Below, piece after piece: positions 47,566 through 55,919 of a stretch of DNA of 58,891 nt (positions within the stretch are counted from its first letter, which is position 1; the number at the start of each line of letters is the position of its first letter). Where the stretch lies: assembly GCF_040676675.1 (NCBI RefSeq), contig NZ_JBFAPK010000053.1:1-58891 (forward strand), given 5' to 3'. The DNA comes from JBFAPK01 sp040676675 (lineage in GTDB: Bacteria; Actinomycetota; Actinomycetes; Mycobacteriales; Micromonosporaceae). The translations under genes were made by a program, and so were the position numbers. The notes beneath the pieces are model-generated. The model searched no databases, was not told the origin of the DNA, and saw only the letters and a program-made list of their open reading frames with translations.

Positions 47566-49170
47566 TCAGGCCGACAGCACCCGGGCGTGCAGCGCGGTCA
47601 CCACGGAACGGGCGGACACGAAGGCGCCGTGCTGCCAGGCCACCTCGTGGCTGAGCCAGTCACCGGCGAAGTAGACCCGGCCGGCCGGCTGGAGCAGCAG
47701 GTTGTATCCGGCGGATCCGTACTGCGGCGAGGTCCACGCACCCTCCAGGTAACGGGTGCGGTCCCACGCGTGCGAGAACGAGGTGGCCAGCTCGGTACGG
47801 TACTTCTCGCCGTGGATCTTGACTCCCTGCGCGACCGCCCGGGCCTCGCGCTCGGCGTGGGTGAGCGCGCTGTAGGCCCGCGCGTTGGCGCCCGTGTTGT
47901 AGTACCCGACGACGAGGCCACGCTCGCCGTGGAAGCCGTACGACGGGTACCAGATGTGGGCGAGGTCGAGGTCGGTCTCCGTGATGCCGCCGTAGATCCG
48001 CTCGTCGGTCTCCCACCAGCGCCGTTTGTACTCCAGACCGATCTTGCCGGAGGCGGTGACCGGGAAGCTGGCCAGCGCCGCCGTGACGGGGGTACCGAGG
48101 TTGTGCGGAACCCGGGCCATCAGGTGCGGCGGCAGCGTGGCAATGCAGTAGTCGGCGCGGATCATCCGCTCCCGCCCGTCCTGCCGGTACCTGACCTCGA
48201 CCCGCGCGCCCCGGTCGGTGACGCCGGTGACCTCGGCGCCTAGCTTGACGCGGTGGCCGCCGATCGCCCTGGTGAGCGCCCGGGGGATCTGGTCCATGCC
48301 GCCCACCGGCTGGAACATCAACATGGCCTGGTCGTAGCCGAGTTCGAACGAGAAGTACCGGCCGACGTTGCTGGCGAAGACGTCGGACAGCGACGGTGGC
48401 CCGGCCAGCGGAACGCCGACCTCGTTGCCGGCGCCCGGATAGCCGAGGTAGCCGCGGCGGTTCGTGCCGGTGTAGGCCCAGCCCTGGGTGCGGCCACCGA
48501 TGGCACCGAAGTTCTGCAGGAAGGCGAGCAGCCGCTCCTTGTCCTCGGCGGTGAGCTGCGCGTCGAGCGCCCCCTGGTCGGTCGCCTTGGCGAGCAGCTC
48601 GGAGACGTAGCCGTACACGTCGGCCTTGGCGGTGCGGTAGCGCTGGGCCGAGGTCATGCCGGTCGACTCGTTGTAGATCCGGGCGTCCGCGTTGGCGTTG
48701 GTGAAGACCTCGATCGGCACCCCGAGCTCCCGGCAGTAGTCGAGGGTGACCATCCACTGTGCCAGGCGGGCCGGGCCGGCGTTGAGGTAGATGCCGTCGG
48801 AGAAGCGCGCTCGCTGGGTACGCCCGTCGAGGTCGGTCTCGGCGGTGCCTCCCCGTACCGTGAAGTTGCGGCCGCCGGCGCGTCCGCGCGCCTCCAGGAT
48901 CGTGCAGTCGTAGCCCGCCTTGCCCAGCTCGTAGGCGGCGGCGAGCCCGGCGATGCCGCCGCCGAGGATCACCACCGAGGCACCGGCGCGACCGGTGAGG
49001 GAGAAGTCGGAGCGCTGCGGCGCGCGGAAGGCGGGCGCCGGCGTCGCGGCCGCGGTCGGTGCCAGGCCCAGGGCGCCCATGGTGGCGAACAGAGCGCCGG
49101 CGCCGCCGCTCGCGCCCACGGCCCGCAGGAAGCCGCGCCGGCTCACAGCGGATTGCGTCTCACCGCTCAT
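47566..49170 (-). CDS. Tat-exported flavin monoamine oxidase
   Basis: The 534-residue protein has a twin-arginine signal (S-R-R-G-F-L-R near residue 10) with cleavage near A-A-A-T. A flavin amine oxidase follows: V-V-I-L-G-G-G-I-A-G-L-A-A-A-Y-E near residue 66, G-R-A-G-G-R-N and the C-terminal G-R-V-Y-F-A-G-D-W-L-S-H. It oxidises amines or L-amino acids outside the cell; the substrate is unknown. ATG follows AGGAGGGA. The frame stays open far upstream, which is a GC effect. Confidence 0.93.
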   Translation of the reverse strand: MSGETQSAVSRRGFLRAVGASGGAGALFATMGALGLAPTAAATPAPAFRAPQRSDFSLTGRAGASVVILGGGIAGLAAAYELGKAGYDCTILEARGRAGGRNFTVRGGTAETDLDGRTQRARFSDGIYLNAGPARLAQWMVTLDYCRELGVPIEVFTNANADARIYNESTGMTSAQRYRTAKADVYGYVSELLAKATDQGALDAQLTAEDKERLLAFLQNFGAIGGRTQGWAYTGTNRRGYLGYPGAGNEVGVPLAGPPSLSDVFASNVGRYFSFELGYDQAMLMFQPVGGMDQIPRALTRAIGGHRVKLGAEVTGVTDRGARVEVRYRQDGRERMIRADYCIATLPPHLMARVPHNLGTPVTAALASFPVTASGKIGLEYKRRWWETDERIYGGITETDLDLAHIWYPSYGFHGERGLVVGYYNTGANARAYSALTHAEREARAVAQGVKIHGEKYRTELATSFSHAWDRTRYLEGAWTSPQYGSAGYNLLLQPAGRVYFAGDWLSHEVAWQHGAFVSARSVVTALHARVLSA

Positions 49171-49437
49171 CGTCCCTCCTGAAGATCGTTGGGACGCCGA
49201 GTCTTCGCGCGACGCGTTACGGGCAACGAGCGAGTCGAGTTTCCTGCATATTTCGATTGTTAACTTCCCGGCCTCGATCGCCCCGTCCGATCTGGATCCG
49301 CGTGCCGGACCGGCCGCCGCCCCCCGGCCCGTGCCCTTTGTCCGGGCTGTAGCCTTCGCACGGCTTCTCGCGCCATCTCTCGTTTTCGTACCACCGCTCG
49401 CGTCGGCGAGCTCCGGGAACACACGATAGGGACGGTC
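49171..49437. other. Divergent intergenic region between amine oxidase and unknown membrane gene
   Basis: The 267-bp region is AT-rich around 49238-49265 (TGCATATTTCGATTGTTAAC) and probably holds one or both promoters. No clear -35/-10 pair or repeat was identified. Confidence 0.4.
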
Positions 49438-50259
49438 ATGGCTCTGGTACGGCGAAACTCCCTGCTGGGACAGGCGGAACAGCTGGTCACGAGCGCGGTG
49501 AGCACGGTGGCCGCGCGGTCGAGCTTCGGCTCCGATGTGGATGGTTCGTCCGCACCCGCCGCCGGCCGGGCCACCGTGTACTCCGGGCAGTCTGCCGCAG
49601 GCGCGACGGCCAACGGGGTCGGCGGGGGTTCCGGCGGGGAGGACGCGGGCACCGCGACGACCGGCGGTGAGGCCGGCCCGGCGGGTGAGGCCGCCGCGGC
49701 GCCCACGCCCCCCGCCAGCCTCGGCGCGGTGATCGCCGCCTTCGCCCTGATCGCGGCGGCCGGCGCCGGTTCCTGGGCGATCTGGAGCAGCGGCGGCGCG
49801 GCCGCGAAGATCCAGCCGCCGGACACGACGGCGGTCTTCGGAGTGCTCGTCGTCTTCGCCGCCGCGGTCGAGCGGATCCTGGAGCCGTTCTCGCGCTGGC
49901 TTCCCGGACGGCGCACCGAGGCCGCGCTGGAGCGGTCGATCGCGGAACTGGTCAACCGTAAGCCGCACCCGACGCAGCAGGACCTCGCCGCCGTGGCCGA
50001 GGCCAAGGCGCGCGTCGAGCGGGCGCGCGGCAACCGCACCATCGTCGCCTGGGGCATCGCCACCGCCGTGGCCACGCTCGCCTCCACCGCCGGCGGCTTC
50101 TACATCCTGCACGCCATCGCGGGCGAGGGCTGGAACGGGCTGCCGGTCTGGGTCGACGGCATCGTGACCGGCGTGATGGTCGGCAGCGGCACCAAGCCGC
50201 TGCATGACATCATCAGCCGGGTCCAGAACGCGAAGGATCAGGCCGGCGCGGCGGCTTGA
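49438..50259 (+). CDS. Unknown membrane protein adjacent to xerC
   Basis: The 273-residue protein has a Gly/Ala/Thr-rich N-terminal ~90 residues, a membrane helix at ~95-115, a second helix at ~127-142, a charged helix with coiled-coil tendency (A-E-A-K-A-R-V-E-R-A-R) and two further helices (residues ~198-215 and 228-243). It ends in G-S-G-T-K-P-L-H-D-I-I-S-R-V-Q. ATG follows AGGGACG. I do not recognise the family. It lies 33 nt upstream of xerC on the same strand. Confidence 0.75.
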   Translation: MALVRRNSLLGQAEQLVTSAVSTVAARSSFGSDVDGSSAPAAGRATVYSGQSAAGATANGVGGGSGGEDAGTATTGGEAGPAGEAAAAPTPPASLGAVIAAFALIAAAGAGSWAIWSSGGAAAKIQPPDTTAVFGVLVVFAAAVERILEPFSRWLPGRRTEAALERSIAELVNRKPHPTQQDLAAVAEAKARVERARGNRTIVAWGIATAVATLASTAGGFYILHAIAGEGWNGLPVWVDGIVTGVMVGSGTKPLHDIISRVQNAKDQAGAAA

Positions 50260-50292
50260 CGCGAGCCGTCGTACCGCCGAGCGTCGGAGCCG

Positions 50293-51234
50293 ATGAGCCG
50301 GAACTCCCGCGGTACCCAGGCGATGCACGAGGCCCTGCCGCCGCCGATGCGCGACGCGGTGGACGAGTTCGCCCGGCACCTCTCCCGGGTCGAGAACCGC
50401 TCCGCACACACCGTGCGGGCGTACGTCGGCGACCTCGTCTCGCTGCTCGACCATGCCGTGCGGATGGGGGCCCGGGCGCCGGGCGAGCTGGACCTCGCCA
50501 CGCTGCGCAGTTGGCTGGCGCGGCTCCGTACGCTCGGCGCGGCCCGCACCACGCTGGCCCGGCGCGCCGCCTCGGCCCGTACCTTCAGCGCCTGGGCGCA
50601 CCGGTCCGGCCTGCTCCCCACCGACGTCGCCGCGTCGCTGGCCAGCCCGAAGGCGCATCGTGAGCTGCCCACGGTGCTCCGCGCCGACCAGGCGGCCGAG
50701 TTGGTCGGCGCGCCCGGCACGGAGCCGGACCCGCTGGTGTGGCGCGACCGCGTGCTGCTGGAACTCCTCTACGCCACGGGCGTACGGGTCAGCGAGCTCT
50801 GCGGCCTCGACCTCGCCGACGTGGATCACGGCCGTCGCGTGGTCAGGGTCCTCGGCAAGGGCGGCAAGGAGCGCTCGGTCCCGTACGGCGTCCCGGCGCA
50901 GCGGGCCCTGGACGGCTGGCTGCGGTCGGGCCGCCCCGCGCTGGCCGGCACCGGCAGCGGGCAGGCGCTGCTGCTCGGGGCGCGCGGCGGGCGGCTCCAG
51001 CCCACCATGGCGCGCCGCATCGTCAACGGTTACGCCCGTGCCGCCGGACTGCCCCGGACGAGTCCACACGGGCTGCGCCACTCGGCCGCCACCCACCTGC
51101 TGGAGGGCGGCGCCGACCTGCGGGCGGTGCAGGAACTGCTGGGGCACGCCTCGCTGTCGAGCACCCAGATCTACACCCACGTCTCGATGGAGCGACTGCG
51201 CGCCGCCTACCGGCAGGCCCACCCGCGGGCGTAG
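50293..51234 (+). CDS. xerC: Tyrosine recombinase XerC
   Basis: The 313-residue protein resolves chromosome dimers at dif. It has a SAM-like N-domain (H-T-V-R-A-Y-V-G-D-L) and a catalytic domain with the conserved residues in A-T-G-V-R-V-S-E-L, G-K-G-G-K-E-R, H-G-L-R-H, L-G-H-A-S-L and the nucleophile in Y-T-H-V. Its position next to the dprA block and the M23 gene is the conserved actinobacterial neighbourhood, here inverted. An in-frame ATG at 50323 could be the start instead. Confidence 0.95.
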   Translation: MSRNSRGTQAMHEALPPPMRDAVDEFARHLSRVENRSAHTVRAYVGDLVSLLDHAVRMGARAPGELDLATLRSWLARLRTLGAARTTLARRAASARTFSAWAHRSGLLPTDVAASLASPKAHRELPTVLRADQAAELVGAPGTEPDPLVWRDRVLLELLYATGVRVSELCGLDLADVDHGRRVVRVLGKGGKERSVPYGVPAQRALDGWLRSGRPALAGTGSGQALLLGARGGRLQPTMARRIVNGYARAAGLPRTSPHGLRHSAATHLLEGGADLRAVQELLGHASLSSTQIYTHVSMERLRAAYRQAHPRA

Positions 51235-51327
51235 GGCGCGCTCCGCCACGTCCCGCGGAACGCCGCCCGTACCGGTCGATCTGTTTGCACGGAGGTCCAC
51301 CAGGCGCGAAACGGCTCGTACGATCAT

Positions 51328-52518
51328 GTGGTGAGCCGAGCGCAGCCGACACCGCCCGAACCGATCCCCGGTGCTCGGCTGCTCTTCTCGCTCGATCCCG
51401 CGGTGAGCCACCTGAACCACGGATCCTTCGGGGCGGTGCCGATCCCGGTCCAGCGGGCCCAGCAGCGGCTGCGCGACGAGATCGAGGCCAATCCCCTGCG
51501 CTTCTTCACCCGGGGTCTGACGGACCGGATCGTCCACACCCGCCGGCACCTCGCCGGCTTCCTCGGCGCCGATCCGGACGGCACCGCTCTGGTCGACAAC
51601 ACCACCAGCGGGGTGGCGGTCGTGCTGCAGTCGATCGGCCTGGGCGCGGGCGACGAGATCCTCGGCACCGATCTGGGCTACGGGGCGGTCTCGCTCGCCG
51701 TCGAACGCGAGTGCCGCCGCACCGGGGCGGTCGCGCGGACCCTGCCGTTGCCGCCGCGCGCCACCGACGAGGAGATCGTCGAGATCATCCGGGCCGGGCT
51801 GCGCCCGGGCCGGACCCGGCTGCTCATCGTCGACCAGATCAGCTCGCTGACCGCGCGGCTGCTCCCGGTCGGCGCGGTCGCCGCCGTCGCCCGCGCGGCC
51901 GGGGTGACGCTGCTGGTCGACGCCGCGCACGTGCCCGGGATGCTGCCGGTGTCGGTCGACGAGATCGGCGCCGACTTCTGGGTCGGCAACCTGCACAAGT
52001 GGGGGTACGCCCCGCGCGGTACCGCCGTTCTGGTCGTGGCCCCGCCGTGGCGGGAGCGGATCGAACCGCTCGCCGTCTCGTGGGAGCAGCCCTCGGGCTT
52101 CCCGCTCAACGTCGAGTACCGGGCGACGCTGGACTACAGCACCTGGCTCGCGGCCCCGGTCGGCCTCTTCACGCTGCGCACCCTCGGGTTGGAGCGGGTC
52201 CGGACGCACAACGCCGCCCTCGCCGCGTACGGGCAGCGGGTGGTCGGCGAGGCGCTCGGGGTGAGCCCCGACGAGCTGCCGGACCCCGGCCCCGGGGTCG
52301 CCATGCGGGTCGTCCCGCTGCCTCCTCGGGCCGCGACCACCTTCGACGACGTCGTCGCCCTCAAGCTGGAGATCGGTGACAAGCTCGCCGCGGAGGTGCA
52401 GACCAGCTTCTGGCAGGGACGCGCCTGGTTGCGGCTCAGCGGGCAGGTCTACAACCACGCCGGCGAGTACGAGCAACTCGCCCGTCGCCTGCCGGCCCTG
52501 CTCGCCGGCCGGGGCTGA
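51328..52518 (+). CDS. Class V aminotransferase-fold PLP enzyme
   Basis: The 396-residue fold-type I enzyme resembles isopenicillin-N-epimerase and cysteine-desulfurase-like proteins. Landmarks are L-N-H-G-S-F-G-A near residue 30, the D-A-A-H segment and the PLP lysine in G-N-L-H-K-W-G-Y near residue 228. The substrate is unknown; no thiolation or Fe-S genes are adjacent. GTG 51328 is used; GTG 51331 is an alternative. It is convergent with the M23 gene. Confidence 0.9.
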   Translation: MVSRAQPTPPEPIPGARLLFSLDPAVSHLNHGSFGAVPIPVQRAQQRLRDEIEANPLRFFTRGLTDRIVHTRRHLAGFLGADPDGTALVDNTTSGVAVVLQSIGLGAGDEILGTDLGYGAVSLAVERECRRTGAVARTLPLPPRATDEEIVEIIRAGLRPGRTRLLIVDQISSLTARLLPVGAVAAVARAAGVTLLVDAAHVPGMLPVSVDEIGADFWVGNLHKWGYAPRGTAVLVVAPPWRERIEPLAVSWEQPSGFPLNVEYRATLDYSTWLAAPVGLFTLRTLGLERVRTHNAALAAYGQRVVGEALGVSPDELPDPGPGVAMRVVPLPPRAATTFDDVVALKLEIGDKLAAEVQTSFWQGRAWLRLSGQVYNHAGEYEQLARRLPALLAGRG

Positions 52519-53193
52519 GTCCACGCCGGGCACGGTCCCACCTTCGCCGACCGGGAGCGCGCTGCCACGGAACCGGAAGTCGCCGGGGCGGGATCGGGCG
52601 CTTGCCGGGACGACCGGCAGCAGGCGTACCCGACCGGGCCCGAGCAGCGCCATCGGGTCGAGGTACTCCTCGCCGCGCCGCAGTCCCCAGTGCAGGCAGG
52701 CGGCGGCCGGGCAACCGGGGTGGCCGGCGAGGAGCACGCCGAGCGGGTCACCGGCCGCCACCGGGTCGCCCGCACGCACCACCGGCCGGACCGGCTCGTA
52801 GGTGGTCCGCAGCCCGCCGGGGTGGGCCACACTGACCACCGGGCGGCCGGCGACGGTACCGGCGAAGTGCACCACGCCGGCGCCGGCGGCTCGTACCTCG
52901 GCGCCCGGGACGGCAGCGAGATCGACGCCCCGGTGACCGGGCAGCCACGGCTGCGGCGGCGGGGCGAACCGGCGTACCGGGCGGGGCGCGCCCGCGAGCG
53001 GGTAGCGGAACCGCCGGCCGGCCGGACCGGCCGGGACGGCGGCGAGCCCCGCCGCACCGAGCCGGGACGGCTCCGGGAGCAGCACGACGGGCGAGGCGGC
53101 GGCCGGCGGCGGTGCCGCGCCACTTGGCAGCGGCAGCACGGCCACCAGCCCGGCGGCAATGATCGACCCGGCGCGGGTCCGCTCTCTCGTCAT
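52519..53193 (-). CDS. M23-family peptidase with signal peptide; no in-frame stop
   Basis: Start ATG 53193 follows GGAAGG. The protein has a signal peptide (S-I-I-A-A-G-L-V-A-V-L-P, with A-A-A-S), a Pro linker, then an M23/LytM domain with H-R-G-V-D-L and the A-C-L-H-W-G-L-R zinc-ligand region, ending near G-P-G-R-V-R-L-L-P. M. tuberculosis Rv2891 belongs to this family and is adjacent to rpsB. The frame carries on without a stop across the antisense of the aminotransferase and xerC as far as 47566, so the true 3' end is not visible here. A frameshift near 52530-52640, leading to the stop at 52449, is one explanation. The end given is only the boundary with the convergent gene. Confidence 0.7.
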
Positions 53194-53245
53194 GGCCGCA
53201 GAGCCTTCCGGCCAAGAGCACCCGGAACAACCGCGAGCGGCGCGG

Positions 53246-53302
53246 CCTGTGGACGAGCGGACCGGCTGTGGACAACGCCGCAAACCGCCCGTCGATCTGC
53301 TA
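53246..53302 (-). promoter_or_regulatory. Shared TAGCAGATCGA-TCCACAG-TCCACAG element upstream of the M23 gene
   Basis: On the minus strand TAGCAGATCGA starts at 53302, TCCACAGC (within an exact TTGTCCACA) at 53272 and TCCACAGG at 53253, 19 bp apart. The M23 ATG is 60 bp after the second box. The arrangement mirrors that before yraN and comM. Confidence 0.75.
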
Positions 53303-53641
53303 TGGGTGGTCCCGTGCTCTCGCGGCGACGCAGGTCGGGACAGCACAGCGTCCGGCGGGTGCCCGACCCGCCAGCGCGAAGCCGGACGGAGACCCCGGCG
53401 CGAGGCAGGGCGGGACCGCCGGCGCGGGCGGCCGTGAGTACCGGGCCGGGCGCCGGGGCGCTACCCGCTCAGCGCGCGGACCACCGACACCGCGGGCGTA
53501 CGCGGCCGGTGGAGCAGCCGGGGAACCGGGGCGGGTCGGCCAACGATCTGGTGCAGCGCGTGGAGGTCGCGGTTCTCGCGGGGTGACCGGCGGGCTGGGG
53601 CGGGTGGGCCGCTCAACCGGCCGGCACCCGCACGGGGAGGC
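53303..53641. other. Intergenic region at the right edge of the inverted block
   Basis: Together with 53194-53302 this forms a 448-bp gap between M23 and DUF2469. A minus-strand frame of about 50 codons from a TTG near 53612 to TAG at 53461 reads in part R-E-N-R-D-L-H-A-L-H-Q, without a ribosome binding site; it could be a small or remnant gene. Nothing else is seen. Confidence 0.3.
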
Positions 53642-53965
53642 TCAGCCGCCGAATCCAGAGTCCGCCGGAAGCGAGATTTCCGGCTTTTCCAACTCCTCGA
53701 CGTTGACGTCCTTGAACGTCATGACCCTGACATTCTTGACGAAACGGGCCGGACGGTACATGTCCCACACCCAGGCGTCGTGCATCTCGACCTCGAAATA
53801 CACCTCGCCGTCCGAGTTGCGCACGTGCAGGTCCACCTGGTTGGCCAGGTAGAACCGCCGCTCCGTCTCCACCACGTACGAGAACTGGCGGACGATGTCG
53901 CGGTACTCCCGGTAGAGCTGCAGCTCCATCTCGGTCTCGTACTTTTCGAGATCTTCCGCGCTCAT
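53642..53965 (-). CDS. DUF2469 protein
   Basis: The 107-residue protein starts M-S-A-E-D-L-E-K-Y-E-T-E-M-E-L and has Y-R-E-Y-R-D, Y-L-A-N-Q-V-D-L and a D-A-W-V-W-D-M-Y-R segment conserved throughout actinobacteria. Its function is unknown. It follows rnhB with an ATGA overlap, as in M. tuberculosis Rv2901c/Rv2902c. Confidence 0.96.
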   Translation of the reverse strand: MSAEDLEKYETEMELQLYREYRDIVRQFSYVVETERRFYLANQVDLHVRNSDGEVYFEVEMHDAWVWDMYRPARFVKNVRVMTFKDVNVEELEKPEISLPADSGFGG

Positions 53966-54774
53966 CGCACTCCGCCTTCCATGGCCACATCTTCCCCCAC
54001 GGGCGCGGGCAGCCGAGGCTGCTCGTCCAACGCCACGCCGACGGTACCCCCTGACGGGGCCGAGCGCTCCATCGGCTCGACGCCGTCCGTGCCCATCGGT
54101 CGCCGGGCGCGCGGTGGGCGGCCGGCACGGCCCGAGACGGCCGCCACGTTGACGTACGAGAAGCGATGCTCCGCGCACGGACCGTGACGCTCCAGCGCGG
54201 CGGTGTGGTCCGCCGTGATGTACCCCTTGTGCTCGGCGAAGCCGTACTGCGGGAACCGGCCGTCCAGCTCGACCATCAGCCGGTCCCGGGTGACCTTGGC
54301 GAGCACGCTGGCCGCGGCGACGCAGGCGGCGACCTGGTCGCCCTTCCAGACCGCGAGCCCCGGTACGCCGAGCCCGTCGACCCCGAAGCCGTCCGTCAGC
54401 ACGTACTCGGGTCGGGTCGTCAACGAGGCGAGCGCCCGCCGCATCGCCAAGAGGTTGCAGACGTGCAGCCCGCGCGCGTCCACCTCGCCGGCCGGGATCA
54501 CCACCACCGCGTACGCGAGCGCCCGCGCGACGACGTCGGCGTAGATCCGCTCCCGGGCGGCCGGGGTGAGCAGCTTCGAGTCGGTGAGCCCCTCGATCTC
54601 GCCGCGCCGCCCCTCCGGGAGGATCGCCGCGGCGGCGACCAGCGGACCGGCGCAGGCCCCGCGGCCGGCCTCGTCGGCGCCCGCCACGTGGCGGAAGCCG
54701 CGCCGCTGCAGCGCCCGTTCCAGCGCGTACAGGCCGCCCTCGCGGCGGACCACGGTCCGGGGTGGGGTCAGCAC
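53962..54774 (-). CDS. rnhB: Ribonuclease HII
   Basis: The 270-residue enzyme removes RNA from RNA-DNA hybrids. The DEAGRG motif near residue 28 and the later aspartates in D-S-K-L and L-T-D-G-F are visible, followed by the E-H-K-G-Y segment. About 55 extra C-terminal residues (Pro/Gly-rich) exceed the usual core. GTG 54774 follows GGGAGGCGAGG and overlaps the NUDIX stop by 7 nt. Confidence 0.95.
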   Translation of the reverse strand: MLTPPRTVVRREGGLYALERALQRRGFRHVAGADEAGRGACAGPLVAAAAILPEGRRGEIEGLTDSKLLTPAARERIYADVVARALAYAVVVIPAGEVDARGLHVCNLLAMRRALASLTTRPEYVLTDGFGVDGLGVPGLAVWKGDQVAACVAAASVLAKVTRDRLMVELDGRFPQYGFAEHKGYITADHTAALERHGPCAEHRFSYVNVAAVSGRAGRPPRARRPMGTDGVEPMERSAPSGGTVGVALDEQPRLPAPVGEDVAMEGGVR

Positions 54775-55259
54775 GCCGCCTCGCCTCCCAATGCCCGGCG
54801 CAGCAGCGCCGGCAACTCGCGCGGGTAGAAGCGCTCCCGCGTCGCCTCCAGCTCCTCGGCCGACCACCAGCGGTGGCCGTCGGTGGTGTCCCGCTCGACC
54901 TGGTCGAAGCCGGCGGTGTCGACCTCCCAGCTCGGCACCCGCAGTAGGAAGAAGTCCTGCTCCTGGCGGTACCAGTGGCCGTCGAACGGGTACTCCACCA
55001 GTTCGCGCCAGACCATCGCGCCCAGCGCCTCGGGCGCCACCCGCAGGCCGGTCTCCTCGGCCAGTTCGCGGGCCGCCCCCGCCGCCGGCGTCTCCCCCGG
55101 GTCGAGGCCGCCGCCGGGCGTGAACCAGTAGCGGTGCGCGGGCCGGGCCGGGTCGAAGCCGTGGAACAGCAGCACCCGGTCCGCGCCGTCGACGAGGAGC
55201 ACCCGGGCGGCCTGCCGCGCGGTGAAGACCGTGCCGGGTTCGGGGCGGGTCAGCGACAT
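54768..55259 (-). CDS. NUDIX hydrolase
   Basis: The 163-residue protein carries the Nudix box G-G-L-D-P-G-E-T-P-A-A-G-A-A-R-E-L-A-E-E-T-G near residue 50 in a single domain. Its substrate is unknown; house-cleaning of nucleotides is likely. It lies between lepB and rnhB on the same strand, overlapping rnhB by 7 nt. Confidence 0.93.
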   Translation of the reverse strand: MSLTRPEPGTVFTARQAARVLLVDGADRVLLFHGFDPARPAHRYWFTPGGGLDPGETPAAGAARELAEETGLRVAPEALGAMVWRELVEYPFDGHWYRQEQDFFLLRVPSWEVDTAGFDQVERDTTDGHRWWSAEELEATRERFYPRELPALLRRALGGEAAC

Positions 55260-55274
55260 CGGCTACCGGCCCGG

Positions 55275-55919
55275 TCAGCCCTGCGGCTTGGGTACCGCGT
55301 CGTAGGTCGACGGTACGGAGAGCCACTTGGCCCGGTTGACGGGCCAGAAGACGGTGAAGGCCCGGCCCACCACCGAGTCCTCCGAGATCGTGGCCAGGGT
55401 GATGTTCTCGCTCTGCTCCCAGTGCTCCAACGAGTCGCCCGAGGCGGACCGGTGGTCGCCCATCACCCAGATCCGCCCGGCCGGAACGGTGATGTCGAAC
55501 TCCTCGTCGGCGGCGGGATCGCGGACCCCGTTCTGGCTGAAGATGTAGGGCTCGTCGAGCGGGTGGCCGTTCACCATGATCCGCTCCTGGGCGTCGCAGC
55601 AGACCACCCGGTCGCCCCCGACGCCGATCACCCGCTTGATGAAGTCCTCGCCGTTGGGGTTCCCGCTCCACTCGCGCGGCGCCTTGAAGACGATGACCTC
55701 GCCCCGGTGCGGGGCGCGGAAGTCGTAGACCAGCTTGTTGACGAGCACCCGGTCGTAGATCTCGAGGGTGTGCTGCATCGATTCCGACGGGATGTAGAAG
55801 GTCTGCAAGACGAAGGCGCGTACCAGGACCGCGACGAGGATCGCCACGCCCAGCAGGACCGGGAGTTCCCGCCAGAACGAACTCCGCGGTTTCGGCTTGT
55901 CAGTCTGCTCGTCAATCAC
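55275..55919 (-). CDS. lepB: Signal peptidase I (second copy)
   Basis: The 214-residue membrane protease cleaves Sec and Tat signal peptides. It has one N-terminal membrane helix (residues ~20-40), the serine in I-P-S-E-S-M near residue 48 and the lysine in F-I-K-R-V-I-G near residue 95, then G-D-H-R-S-A-S-G-D-S. GTG 55919 forms a GTGA overlap with the preceding lepB. Tandem lepB pairs are usual in this lineage. Confidence 0.95.
   Translation of the reverse strand: MIDEQTDKPKPRSSFWRELPVLLGVAILVAVLVRAFVLQTFYIPSESMQHTLEIYDRVLVNKLVYDFRAPHRGEVIVFKAPREWSGNPNGEDFIKRVIGVGGDRVVCCDAQERIMVNGHPLDEPYIFSQNGVRDPAADEEFDITVPAGRIWVMGDHRSASGDSLEHWEQSENITLATISEDSVVGRAFTVFWPVNRAKWLSVPSTYDAVPKPQG

Noticed and set aside
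47566..53346. A single 5.8-kb minus-strand open frame of over 1900 codons
   Set aside because: It covers the amine oxidase and the M23 start in the same frame but runs antisense through xerC and the aminotransferase, which are clear genes. Long open antisense frames are expected in such GC-rich DNA.
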